A stretch of DNA of 14,307 bases from an uncultured Clostridia bacterium (lineage in GTDB: Bacteria; Bacillota; Clostridia; Christensenellales; UBA1242), in contig CALCEI010000187.1 in assembly GCA_937900575.1 (NCBI GenBank), positions 1 through 14,307 on the forward strand, written 5' to 3'. The position numbers and the translations under genes are program-made. The number at the start of each line of letters is the position of its first letter. Positions within the stretch are counted from its first letter, which is position 1. The notes beneath the pieces were generated by a model. The model was not told where the DNA came from, searched no databases, and worked only from the letters and a program-made list of their open reading frames with translations. This document shows positions 6,618-12,226 of this stretch, piece by piece.

Positions 6618-7337
6618 TTATGCCTTCTTTTTGCTTTTATCTTTAATGAAACAAACGCTTAATGCAAGCAAGGTTTGTGATGGAACATAAAATAACCAAG
6701 CAAAGTTAAAATCTGCGTAAGCAATTTTATATATTATTGAACTTTCTGCAATTGGCAAGTACCCTGCACTTATGGCAACTTGAAGGCCAACAAAAGTATC
6801 ACACAACAAGAAACAAAGCAAACCAAAAGCAAGCAAAGGTGAACGTTTGAATTGCACAAAAGCAGTTATGACGTTAAGAATTAAGTTTGCATAGTAGAAC
6901 ATGGAAATTAAACTTAAATAATCCACGTTTGTTTTAAGCACAACAATTGTAACTGCTTCCACCACTGCAACAAAAATTATGCGTAAGGCAATTTGAACTG
7001 CTTTTGCCTTTTCTGTTTTGCTTTCCAAAAGAAGCCTTATGAAATAACAAATTTGAGTTACAGAAAAGGACGTCATGGCAATTGATTGACGCCAAGATAC
7101 AAGTGGAGTCCAAATAACCAAAAACAAATCAGCAACAGCAGTAAACAAAAGTGCAAAACTTGTTAGTTCACTTCTTGCATCAAAAGTTGACATTGCTGTT
7201 CCAAACAAAAATGCCAAAACAATGGCAGAATAATCCACAACCAGACTTTTTTGTTTGTCAAATAAAATGGCACACAAAAAAGCCAGTTCTGCCACAACAA
7301 AAACTATTGAAGTGATTAACTTGGCTTTTTTTATCAT
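6618..7337 (-). CDS. YhhN/TMEM86-like membrane protein (putative lysoplasmalogenase)
   Basis: 239 residues with about eight hydrophobic helices and a basic tail (KDKSKKKA), so an integral membrane protein. YhhN/TMEM86 proteins include lysoplasmalogenases, which cut the vinyl-ether bond of lysoplasmalogens to release a fatty aldehyde. Resemblance seen: FALLFTAVADLFLV (61-74) with D70 in the place of the family's first membrane aspartate, FGLLCFLLCDTFVG (171-184) with D180 like the second, and FYVPSQTLLALS (216-227) like the closing Y-x-x-A-Q-x-L motif. Its ATG overlaps the stop of the preceding gene (TAATG), with no good ribosome site of its own, so translation is coupled. Family call is from motif pattern only and could be wrong; enzymatic activity is inference. 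Confidence 0.55.
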   Translation of the reverse strand: MIKKAKLITSIVFVVAELAFLCAILFDKQKSLVVDYSAIVLAFLFGTAMSTFDARSELTSFALLFTAVADLFLVIWTPLVSWRQSIAMTSFSVTQICYFIRLLLESKTEKAKAVQIALRIIFVAVVEAVTIVVLKTNVDYLSLISMFYYANLILNVITAFVQFKRSPLLAFGLLCFLLCDTFVGLQVAISAGYLPIAESSIIYKIAYADFNFAWLFYVPSQTLLALSVCFIKDKSKKKA

Positions 7338-8146
7338 TATGCTCTAACCTTTTTGCGTGATGCACGAATTATTGAACTGATTATTATAAACAAAATCAAT
7401 GCTGCAAGCACAAATCCCAAAATGTAAATTACAAGGAATGCTGGATATGGTGCGTTTGCATAAATTGTGCTTAAAAGTGGCAATGTGCATGGGAAGTATG
7501 GACTGATGAAGAACATGTTAAATGTATTGCCTGGAATAAATTGTGGCATTACCAAATTCAAGGTCATTGCAACACCAATCATTGCGATAAACACTACGCA
7601 ACCACCAAGGAAATTTTTGATTGTAAAGTTCTTTCTGTTGTAAACAGCAATGTAAATGCCCAAAACAATTTGCAAACCATGGTGGAACATTGTTTGAAGG
7701 TTTTGACCAATAACTGTTGTGAATACGTCGCCTGGATAGATGAAGGTTACCAAGCCACCAAACATTGCAAAGGTGGAAATAAACATCATAATTGCATTAC
7801 GCACTTTTCCGTCTTTCAATAAGAAAACAAATGGCAACAAATATAATGGTGTTGAGCAAAGTTGGAATGGGAAAGCATACCAATCATAACTCCATCTTAT
7901 TGTTGTTCCATCATAATGGAAGGACATAAAGATAACTTCTTTATACACTTCAAACAGAACCATAATAAGCCAACCAATAAAGACAATCCATCTAAAAGTT
8001 TTGCTTTTTACATCTTTTGCAAAAACGCAAAGCAACACAGTTGCCAAAATTGCAACTGCAACAGAAACAAGGTGGAAAACACCATAAGATGTTGGCGTTT
8101 GCATTCTTGAATCTAAGAAAATACAAAGTTTTTCAAACCAGTTCAT
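7337..8146 (-). CDS. YwaF/TMEM164-like integral membrane protein
   Basis: 269 residues, about seven membrane helices, basic C-terminus (RASRKKVRA). The pattern fits the bacterial YwaF family (TIGR02206), the prokaryotic relatives of TMEM164. Seen: FHLVSVAVAI near residues 24-33 (the F-x-x-x-H start), FPFQLCSTPLYLLPF (92-106) with C97, and TMFHHGLQIVLG (152-163) with H155/H156. Eukaryotic TMEM164 is described as an acyltransferase placing polyunsaturated chains on ether phospholipids through a conserved Cys and His; here the Cys and first His are 58 residues apart. Ribosome site AGGGG lies before the ATG. First gene of a two-gene operon with the YhhN-like gene, divergent from sigK. The biochemical role of bacterial members is unknown to me. 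Confidence 0.7.
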   Translation of the reverse strand: MNWFEKLCIFLDSRMQTPTSYGVFHLVSVAVAILATVLLCVFAKDVKSKTFRWIVFIGWLIMVLFEVYKEVIFMSFHYDGTTIRWSYDWYAFPFQLCSTPLYLLPFVFLLKDGKVRNAIMMFISTFAMFGGLVTFIYPGDVFTTVIGQNLQTMFHHGLQIVLGIYIAVYNRKNFTIKNFLGGCVVFIAMIGVAMTLNLVMPQFIPGNTFNMFFISPYFPCTLPLLSTIYANAPYPAFLVIYILGFVLAALILFIIISSIIRASRKKVRA

Positions 8147-8173
8147 AATAATCCCCTTTTTTAAAACAATTTT

Positions 8174-8202
8174 AGTTTATCAAATAAAAATTAAATTGTA
8201 AA
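8174..8202 (-). promoter_or_regulatory. Probable promoter of the YwaF/YhhN operon
   Basis: TTTACA (8197-8202), 17 bases, TAAACT (8174-8179) on the minus strand, about 28 bases before the gene start. Confidence 0.5.
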
Positions 8203-8261
8203 ACAATTTCTGCATTTTTTACAATAATTTTTATGGTCAAGCAAAAATCGACAAAATTTTA

Positions 8262-8269
8262 CATATATT
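8262..8269 (+). promoter_or_regulatory. Possible SigE-type -10 element of sigK
   Basis: CATATATT resembles the mother-cell sigma-E -10 box (CATACA-T) and lies 16 bases before the sigK start. A matching -35 is not clear and no good sigma-A pair is seen. In Bacillus and Clostridia sigK is switched on by SigE, so the site makes sense, but support is thin. Confidence 0.3.
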
Positions 8270-8285
8270 CCCAAAAGGAGTTTTT

Positions 8286-8969
8286 ATGGTTTTTGAAACA
8301 ATTGGGCAATTTATGTCAAAATTGATGTTCTTCCATGGCTTTGTAAACGAACATAGTGGCTTCCCTGGTCCGTTAAGCAAGGAAGAAGAAGCCGACTGCA
8401 TAAAGCGCATGCACGAAGGCGACCAGCAAGCAAGAGAAAAACTTATTGACCACAATTTGCGTTTGATTGTACATATTGCAAAAAAATATACGGGTTCCTT
8501 GGAAGCAGAAGAATTGCTTTCTGTTGGCTCCATTGGGCTTATTAAAGCAATTGACAGTTACCAAGAAGATAAAGGTTCCAGCATATCAACCTACGCAAGC
8601 AGATGCATTGAAAACGAAATTTTGATGCTTCTTCGTGCCAACAAAAAACACAAAGTTTGCGTAAGCATTGAAGAAAGTATTGGTGAAGGTCATGATGGCT
8701 CGCTCTTGACCCTGAAAGATATTATCCCCCAAGATGAAGAAAAGGATACAGATGTTATTGTTGAAAAGAAAGTTATGGCAAATGAAGCCGTGCAGATTAT
8801 GAAAAAAGAATTAAGCGAAAGGGACTTTAAAATTATGGCTCTACGTTATGGTTTTGTGGACGGAATTGACCATTCTCAACAGGAAGTGGCAGATATTATG
8901 GGAATTAGCAGAAGTTATATTTCGCGCATTGAAACACACGCCCTGCAAATTTTAAAAGAAAAGTTATAA
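8286..8969 (+). CDS. sigK: Sporulation sigma factor SigK, with pro-sequence
   Basis: Late mother-cell RNA polymerase sigma factor that drives spore coat and maturation genes. 227 residues, in one piece with no skin-type element. Seen: a hydrophobic N-terminus (about residues 1-19) before FVNEHSGFPGPLS, aligning with the pro-region and YVKNNAFPQPLS of Bacillus SigK; region 2 from about 50 to 120 with HNLRLIVHIAKKY, EELLSVGSIGLIKAI and STYASRCIENEILMLLRA; region 4 from about 175 with the helix-turn-helix QQEVADIMGISRSYISRIETHAL. Ribosome site AAAAGGAG six bases before the ATG. The pro-region suggests activation by membrane proteolysis (SpoIVFB-type), unlike C. difficile SigK, which lacks one. 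Only plus-strand gene right of base 1067. Confidence 0.92.
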   Translation: MVFETIGQFMSKLMFFHGFVNEHSGFPGPLSKEEEADCIKRMHEGDQQAREKLIDHNLRLIVHIAKKYTGSLEAEELLSVGSIGLIKAIDSYQEDKGSSISTYASRCIENEILMLLRANKKHKVCVSIEESIGEGHDGSLLTLKDIIPQDEEKDTDVIVEKKVMANEAVQIMKKELSERDFKIMALRYGFVDGIDHSQQEVADIMGISRSYISRIETHALQILKEKL

Positions 8970-8999
8970 AAAAAACAGAGCTAACCGCTCTGCTTTTTT
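8968..8999. terminator. Bidirectional terminator between sigK and the small-protein operon
   Basis: Stem CAGAGC, loop TAACC, stem GCTCTG, with an A-run on the left and a T-run on the right, so it can stop transcripts from both converging units. It begins at the sigK stop codon and ends just before the stop of the leftward gene. Confidence 0.85.
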
Positions 9000-9001
9000 A
9001 A

Positions 9002-9394
9002 TTAACAAGAAAGACCATTTTCTGATTTAATAATGTTTGGTGCTATAGCATCATATGCTTTTTCTTCAGTATTGTAGGTGCAAGGAAAGATGTAATCTTT
9101 TTCAAGGTTTTTGCCTTGTGTACCTTCAATCCAACAGCCCCATTTGTTTGTTTCTTTATTATGAACAATTCTTACATACACTGTTTTACCATTAAATTCC
9201 ACCTTGTGAGGTGCACTTGCATCATCAATGCCATTTGGCAAACAATCTTTTGGTATTGAGCATTCTTTTATCTCTTTACCATCGTCAATTTCATCATCGT
9301 CATCAATAGGTACTATTCTACGCTCATCATATTCTGTACGGTCACAGTAAGCATTAAATAAATCACAATCATCATCAAATTCATCTAAATCCAT
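9002..9394 (-). CDS. Small acidic 'KWG' protein, paralogue 3
   Basis: 130 residues, function unknown. The N-terminus is strikingly acidic (residues 1-45, with DDDDEIDD), and the protein has six cysteines. Residues about 71-117 repeat the block found in its two upstream neighbours: VYVRIVHNKETNKWGCW, a variable acidic/glycine turn, then CTYNTEEKAYDAI. The K-W-G-C/Y piece resembles a single WG-repeat unit, but I would not assign the family firmly. The longest and last of three tandem paralogues; AGGAGATAAAA precedes the ATG, 9 bases after the previous stop. Probably a soluble cytoplasmic protein: no signal peptide or membrane helix. Confidence 0.7.
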   Translation of the reverse strand: MDLDEFDDDCDLFNAYCDRTEYDERRIVPIDDDDEIDDGKEIKECSIPKDCLPNGIDDASAPHKVEFNGKTVYVRIVHNKETNKWGCWIEGTQGKNLEKDYIFPCTYNTEEKAYDAIAPNIIKSENGLSC

Positions 9395-9403
9395 TTTTAT
9401 CTC

Positions 9404-9724
9404 CTATATGCTGAATTCCCTTGTTCTCTTTAATGCTTCTGCAAATTCATCAAGGGCCCTTTCTGCTCCCAAATCTGTTTCATATTCTAAGTCTATTAGC
9501 AATTTGCCACAATGTCTTGCGTCCGTCATTAAGCAACCCCAAAGTTTTGTTGCTTTTTCCTGAATTATACGCACATCAAAATCTTCATCTTCCAAACTAA
9601 TACGTCTTAACCTGCCAAAGAAAAGCAAGTTATCTCTCCATTGCTCTGGGATATTGTTTATTGTCTCATTGTGGTCTTCAATACGCAAAGTTTCATATTC
9701 TTCAAAAATCGGTAAATTATCCAT
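9404..9724 (-). CDS. Small acidic 'KWG' protein, paralogue 2
   Basis: 106 residues, function unknown. Shares with paralogue 1 the order P-x4-D...G (IPEQWRDNLLFFG, residues 25-37), then VRIIQEKATKLWGCL (51-65) and LEYETDLGAERALDEF (79-94). It departs from the others by an L between K and W and an inserted DARHCG before the closing strand. Acidic overall and soluble-looking. GGTGGTGAAG lies just before the ATG, 12 bases after the stop of paralogue 1. Divergence between copies is large, so duplication is old or the copies evolve fast. Confidence 0.68.
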   Translation of the reverse strand: MDNLPIFEEYETLRIEDHNETINNIPEQWRDNLLFFGRLRRISLEDEDFDVRIIQEKATKLWGCLMTDARHCGKLLIDLEYETDLGAERALDEFAEALKRTREFSI

Positions 9725-9736
9725 ACTTCACCACCA

Positions 9737-10015
9737 TTATAATTGTGCTATGTTAGAAGAAAAATGGTGCAAAGCATTTTGGGCTTCTTCTTTTGTGTCA
9801 TAATCACATTTAATTAACATGTCGCCATCTTCTTTAAGATAACCCCACTTGCCGTGTCTATCACGAACCAAGGCAATGCGATGACCTTCACACGCTTCTT
9901 TATAACTACCCATATATGGATATTTATCATGCATATCGTCTGGAACATCTTCAAAATATGTAAATTCGCCATCTTGCATCTCTACATATCCTTCCTCATA
10001 TCTTTCATCCATCAT
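9737..10015 (-). CDS. Small acidic 'KWG' protein, paralogue 1
   Basis: 92 residues, function unknown; first gene of the three-gene tandem array. Seen: an acidic N-terminus rich in Glu, Asp and Tyr, VPDDMHDKYPYMG (24-36), then ALVRDRHGKWGYLKEDGDM (48-66) and DYDTKEEAQNAL (71-82). The middle piece reads like one WG-repeat unit (G-K-W-G-Y-[IL]-x-x-x-G). Two adjacent ATGs (10015 and 10012) are possible starts; GAGG lies 10-13 bases before. The promoter and a palindrome lie directly upstream, so this gene's control region probably governs all three copies. Confidence 0.68.
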   Translation of the reverse strand: MMDERYEEGYVEMQDGEFTYFEDVPDDMHDKYPYMGSYKEACEGHRIALVRDRHGKWGYLKEDGDMLIKCDYDTKEEAQNALHHFSSNIAQL

Positions 10016-10019
10016 AGTT

Positions 10020-10035
10020 TTTAACCTCGGTTAAA
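10020..10035. promoter_or_regulatory. 16-bp palindrome over transcription start (candidate operator)
   Basis: On the minus strand TTTAACCGAGGTTAAA: two perfect 7-base arms around a 2-base centre. It starts at the last base of the -10 box, spans the predicted start (about 10028) and includes the GAGG ribosome site, so a repressor bound here would block transcription of the three-paralogue operon. The binding protein is unknown. Confidence 0.5.
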
Positions 10036-10063
10036 TATTAACATATTTATGCCAATTTGTCAA
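10035..10063 (-). promoter_or_regulatory. Promoter of the three-paralogue operon
   Basis: TTGACA (10058-10063), 17 bases, TAATAT (10035-10040). The -35 box sits in CCATATTGACAAA, the same 13-base string as at the promoter of the small helical gene at 10946. Confidence 0.75.
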
Positions 10064-10077
10064 TATGGAATTTTTGC

Positions 10078-10113
10078 AAAAAAAATAGAGAATGCTCTGA
10101 TAAACATTCTCTA
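10078..10113 (-). terminator. rnpB terminator
   Basis: Minus-strand stem TAGAGAATG, 10-base loop, stem CATTCTCTA, then eight T. A smaller hairpin (CATCC-TTTT-GGATG on this strand, 10115-10128) lies between the mature RNA end and this terminator. Confidence 0.85.
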
Positions 10114-10141
10114 CCATCCAAAAGGATGAAAGCATTTAGGT

Positions 10142-10498
10142 GGCAGTTTGGCCTATAAGCCGAGTTCTGTATTAGACGGTCATCTATCTAGCCTGTAAAT
10201 TGCTTTACATTTCTAGCGGTGTTTTTAATGTTTTGGCGAGCAACCAATGTAAACATTTTAACCTTGCTTCAAGTGGGGTTTGCATGGACCAGATTTGTCA
10301 CCAAATCTGCGGTGAGCTCTTACCTCGCCTTTTCATCCTTACTAAAATCCGCTTAGGGGTATTGTAGCGGTAATTTTCTGTTGCACTTTCCTTCTAGTTG
10401 CCTAGACTTGCCGTTAGCAAGCACTTTGCTCTGTGAAGCTCGGACTTTCCTCAAGCAAAACCTTACGTTTAACTTGCGACCATCTGACCAAGCTGACG
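10142..10498 (-). ncRNA. rnpB: RNase P RNA (catalytic tRNA 5'-processing RNA)
   Basis: Ribozyme subunit of RNase P, which removes 5' leaders from pre-tRNAs together with RnpA. Seen on the minus strand: the conserved 5' core GAGGAAAGTCCGAGC (10438-10452), and at the 3' end ACAGAACTCGGCTTATAGGCC (10150-10170). The ends pair as helix P1: CAGCTTGGTC (10486-10495) with GGCCAAACTG (10144-10153), one mismatch and one G-U. The 5' end is set near 10497 because the -10 box lies 6-7 bases before it; about 357 bases is a normal bacterial length. It fills most of the gap between protein genes from 10016 to 10622. I did not fold it fully to settle type A versus type B. Confidence 0.93.
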
Positions 10499-10503
10499 AT
10501 TAT

Positions 10504-10531
10504 ATTTTAACATGGTTTTTGCATTTGTCAA
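10504..10531 (-). promoter_or_regulatory. Promoter of rnpB
   Basis: TTGACA (10526-10531), 16 bases, TAAAAT (10504-10509), placing the transcript start at about 10497, where helix P1 begins. From 10532 to 10607 I see only AT-rich spacer. Confidence 0.8.
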
Positions 10532-10607
10532 TAGCAAATTACAAAATTTTTTAACACGTGGCTTGTTGCGATGCTTGTTTTTGCCTTAAAATTGCCAATT
10601 TTTTGCA

Positions 10608-10633
10608 TAAAAAAAGGGATAACTAAATCCCTT
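10608..10633 (-). terminator. Terminator overlapping the end of the small helical gene
   Basis: Minus-strand stem AAGGGAT, loop TTAGTT, stem ATCCCTT, then a T-run. The left arm is coding sequence for the last residues and the loop holds the stop codon. Confidence 0.8.
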
Positions 10634-10946
10634 CTTCAACCTTTTCTTCTTCCTTAATTGGGCAAAGACCCATAATTTCCAATTGATGCTTTGTATTATT
10701 AAAATCATCTACATAACTATAAACTGTTTTTTTAATTCCTTGCAAATCAACATCTTCTGTTGCATCAACATATCCTTTCAATAATTTTAAACTTCTCTTT
10801 GCATCAGCAATATCTCTTGCAAGTTCTCTTGGCAAAGTTACAAAAGCTTCTTCATAAACTTGTTTATTTTCATAAACAAATTCCATGTCGGCAATTGTAT
10901 CTTCCAACAATTTAAAATATGCTTTGCTTTCTTCTTTTATACTCAT
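10623..10946 (-). CDS. Small helical charged protein, unknown (copy A)
   Basis: 107 residues with no recognised family. Almost entirely predicted helix: spaced hydrophobics and alternating charge from residues 3-95, ending in an acidic tail (KEEEKVEEG). No signal peptide or membrane helix, so probably cytoplasmic, possibly a coiled coil. Residues about 37-94 (ELARDIADAKRSLKLLK... VDDFNNTKHQLEIMGL) resemble the C-terminal half of the gene at 11050-11427 (ELQDRFDDSKKLLKAL... FVDYVCYIKNQLSGYGL), suggesting distant paralogy. AGGTGA precedes the ATG. It has its own consensus promoter and terminator, so it is a single-gene unit. Confidence 0.62.
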   Translation of the reverse strand: MSIKEESKAYFKLLEDTIADMEFVYENKQVYEEAFVTLPRELARDIADAKRSLKLLKGYVDATEDVDLQGIKKTVYSYVDDFNNTKHQLEIMGLCPIKEEEKVEEGI

Positions 10947-10967
10947 AATTCACCTACCAATACCCGT

Positions 10968-11004
10968 ATTTTAAACCATAATATGATCTTTGTCAATATG
11001 GTTT
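10968..11004 (-). promoter_or_regulatory. Promoter with flanking inverted repeat
   Basis: TTGACA (10991-10996), 17 bases, TAAAAT (10968-10973). Around the -35/spacer lies a perfect inverted repeat: AAACCATA (10973-10980) and TATGGTTT (10997-11004), 16 bases apart. The promoter call is strong; the repeat as an operator is inference. Confidence 0.72.
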
Positions 11005-11031
11005 TTTAATTTTGTTAATAATTTTTGTAAC

Positions 11032-11051
11032 AAAAAAGGGCTTATGCCCTT
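11032..11051 (-). terminator. Terminator overlapping the stop codon of copy B
   Basis: Minus-strand stem AAGGGC, loop ATAA, stem GCCCTT, then a T-run. The first arm starts within the TAA stop of the gene ending at 11050. Confidence 0.8.
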
Positions 11052-11427
11052 AATTTAATTCGTTAAAATTGTTCGTTTCATCTTCCAAACCATAACCTGA
11101 CAATTGATTTTTTATGTAACAAACATAATCAACAAAATTTTGCACGGATTCTATTACAATATCCAATTTATAATTTGAAGGATTAAATTCTTCTTCGCCC
11201 TTATCAATTATTGTAAGAATATTTTCGTTAAGTGCTTTTAGCAATTTTTTGCTATCATCAAATCTATCTTGCAATTCTGCCATTATTTCCATCGCATCAA
11301 TATTATTCATATCTTTTTCTTCTAAAATATGCCTTAAATCTTTAATGGCAAAACACAATTTATCACGATACTTAATGTAGTTAGATAAAATATACCTATA
11401 TTCAATTGCTTTGTCTTCTTTATTCAT
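11050..11427 (-). CDS. Small helical protein, unknown (copy B)
   Basis: 125 residues, no recognised family. I start it at the ATG at 11427 (MNKEDKAIEY) because AAAGGTGG lies 6 bases before; the upstream ATG at 11445 would translate the ribosome site itself. Mostly helical, with charged heptad-like stretches (residues 5-60 and 85-115) and an acidic Asn-rich tail. It resembles the gene at 10623-10946 in its C-terminal half, including the shared K-[HN]-Q-L...G-L close. It lies 40 bases after tatD with no hairpin between, so it may be the last gene of a plsY-tatD transcript, or be driven by a weak promoter in the gap. Confidence 0.62.
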   Translation of the reverse strand: MNKEDKAIEYRYILSNYIKYRDKLCFAIKDLRHILEEKDMNNIDAMEIMAELQDRFDDSKKLLKALNENILTIIDKGEEEFNPSNYKLDIVIESVQNFVDYVCYIKNQLSGYGLEDETNNFNELN

Positions 11428-11443
11428 AAATCCACCTTTCTTC

Positions 11444-11471
11444 ATTTTATATATGCAAAGTTATACATCAA
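11444..11471 (-). promoter_or_regulatory. Possible promoter overlapping the tatD stop
   Basis: TTGATG (11466-11471), 16 bases, TAAAAT (11444-11449) on the minus strand. Plausible but weaker than the other promoters here; read-through from tatD is the alternative. Confidence 0.35.
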
Positions 11472-12226
11472 CGTAAATTGAAAAATTCCTTTGCAACCTT
11501 ATCGGTTTCAGCAATTAATGTTTTGGCATCTTCTTGCCTTAAATCTGCCACAAATTTTGCAACATAAAAGACATTTTTGGGTTCGTTTGTTGCACCACGC
11601 ACTGGTTCTGGGCTTAAGTATGGGCTATCTGTTTCAAAAAAGAAACTACCTTTTGGCAAATTTTGTGCCACGTTTTGAACATTTTTTGCATTTTTGAAAG
11701 TTACCGAGCCCGTGAAGGAAATTTTTATGTTAAGTTTAAGAATTTCTTTTGCAAAATCTAAACTGCCACTGTAACAATGCATAACTGCGCCATCAGGATA
11801 AGGTGCATGTGCTTTTAAAATTTCAAGTGTATCACCATAAGCATCACGACAATGTATAATGAAAGGCAGATGGTGATTTTTTGCAAGTTCAATTTGCGCT
11901 TCAAACACTCGTTTTTGTTCAGTTTTGTTTTCTGTGTTGTGGAAATAATCCAAACCAATTTCGCCCACTGCAACAAGTTTTTTATCACCTGCAGTTAAGT
12001 AATTTTCAAGTTCATGTGAGTTGAATTTGTTGCAATCGTCTGGGTGTATGCCTACGGCATAATAAACACATGGATATTCCTTTGCAATTTCTTTTGCACG
12101 GGAATTTGATGCTGGGTCACACCCCACGCAGACAACACACTCCACCCCAGATGACAAAAAATTGTTGACGATTTCGCCAACATTTTTGTATTTTAAATCA
12201 TTAAGATGACAATGTGTGTCAATCAA
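11468..12226 (-). CDS. tatD: TatD-family metal-dependent hydrolase (DNase)
   Basis: 252-residue TIM-barrel nuclease of the amidohydrolase superfamily; TatD proteins act as 3'-5' DNases or RNases in DNA repair and RNA turnover. All metal ligands are visible: H5 and H7 in DTHCHL, E89 in AVGEIGLDY, H125 in FIIHCRDA, H150 in VMHCYSG and D200 in FFETDSPYL, followed by the family's EPVRGATNEP. Normal length. The start is a TTG placed immediately after the plsY stop codon in the same frame; GAGG lies about 10 bases upstream inside plsY, and homologues begin M-[IL]-[FI]-D-[TS]-H, so no other start fits. Co-transcribed with plsY and probably translated by re-initiation. Confidence 0.92.
   Translation of the reverse strand: MIDTHCHLNDLKYKNVGEIVNNFLSSGVECVVCVGCDPASNSRAKEIAKEYPCVYYAVGIHPDDCNKFNSHELENYLTAGDKKLVAVGEIGLDYFHNTENKTEQKRVFEAQIELAKNHHLPFIIHCRDAYGDTLEILKAHAPYPDGAVMHCYSGSLDFAKEILKLNIKISFTGSVTFKNAKNVQNVAQNLPKGSFFFETDSPYLSPEPVRGATNEPKNVFYVAKFVADLRQEDAKTLIAETDKVAKEFFNLR

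Noticed and set aside
8237..8533. 98-codon open frame antisense to the start of sigK
   Set aside because: Overlaps strongly conserved sigma region 2 on the other strand, with no start signals or homology that I can see.
10532..10607. Possible tRNA or small RNA between rnpB and the small helical gene
   Set aside because: No cloverleaf arms or conserved T-loop; only AT-rich spacer past the rnpB promoter.
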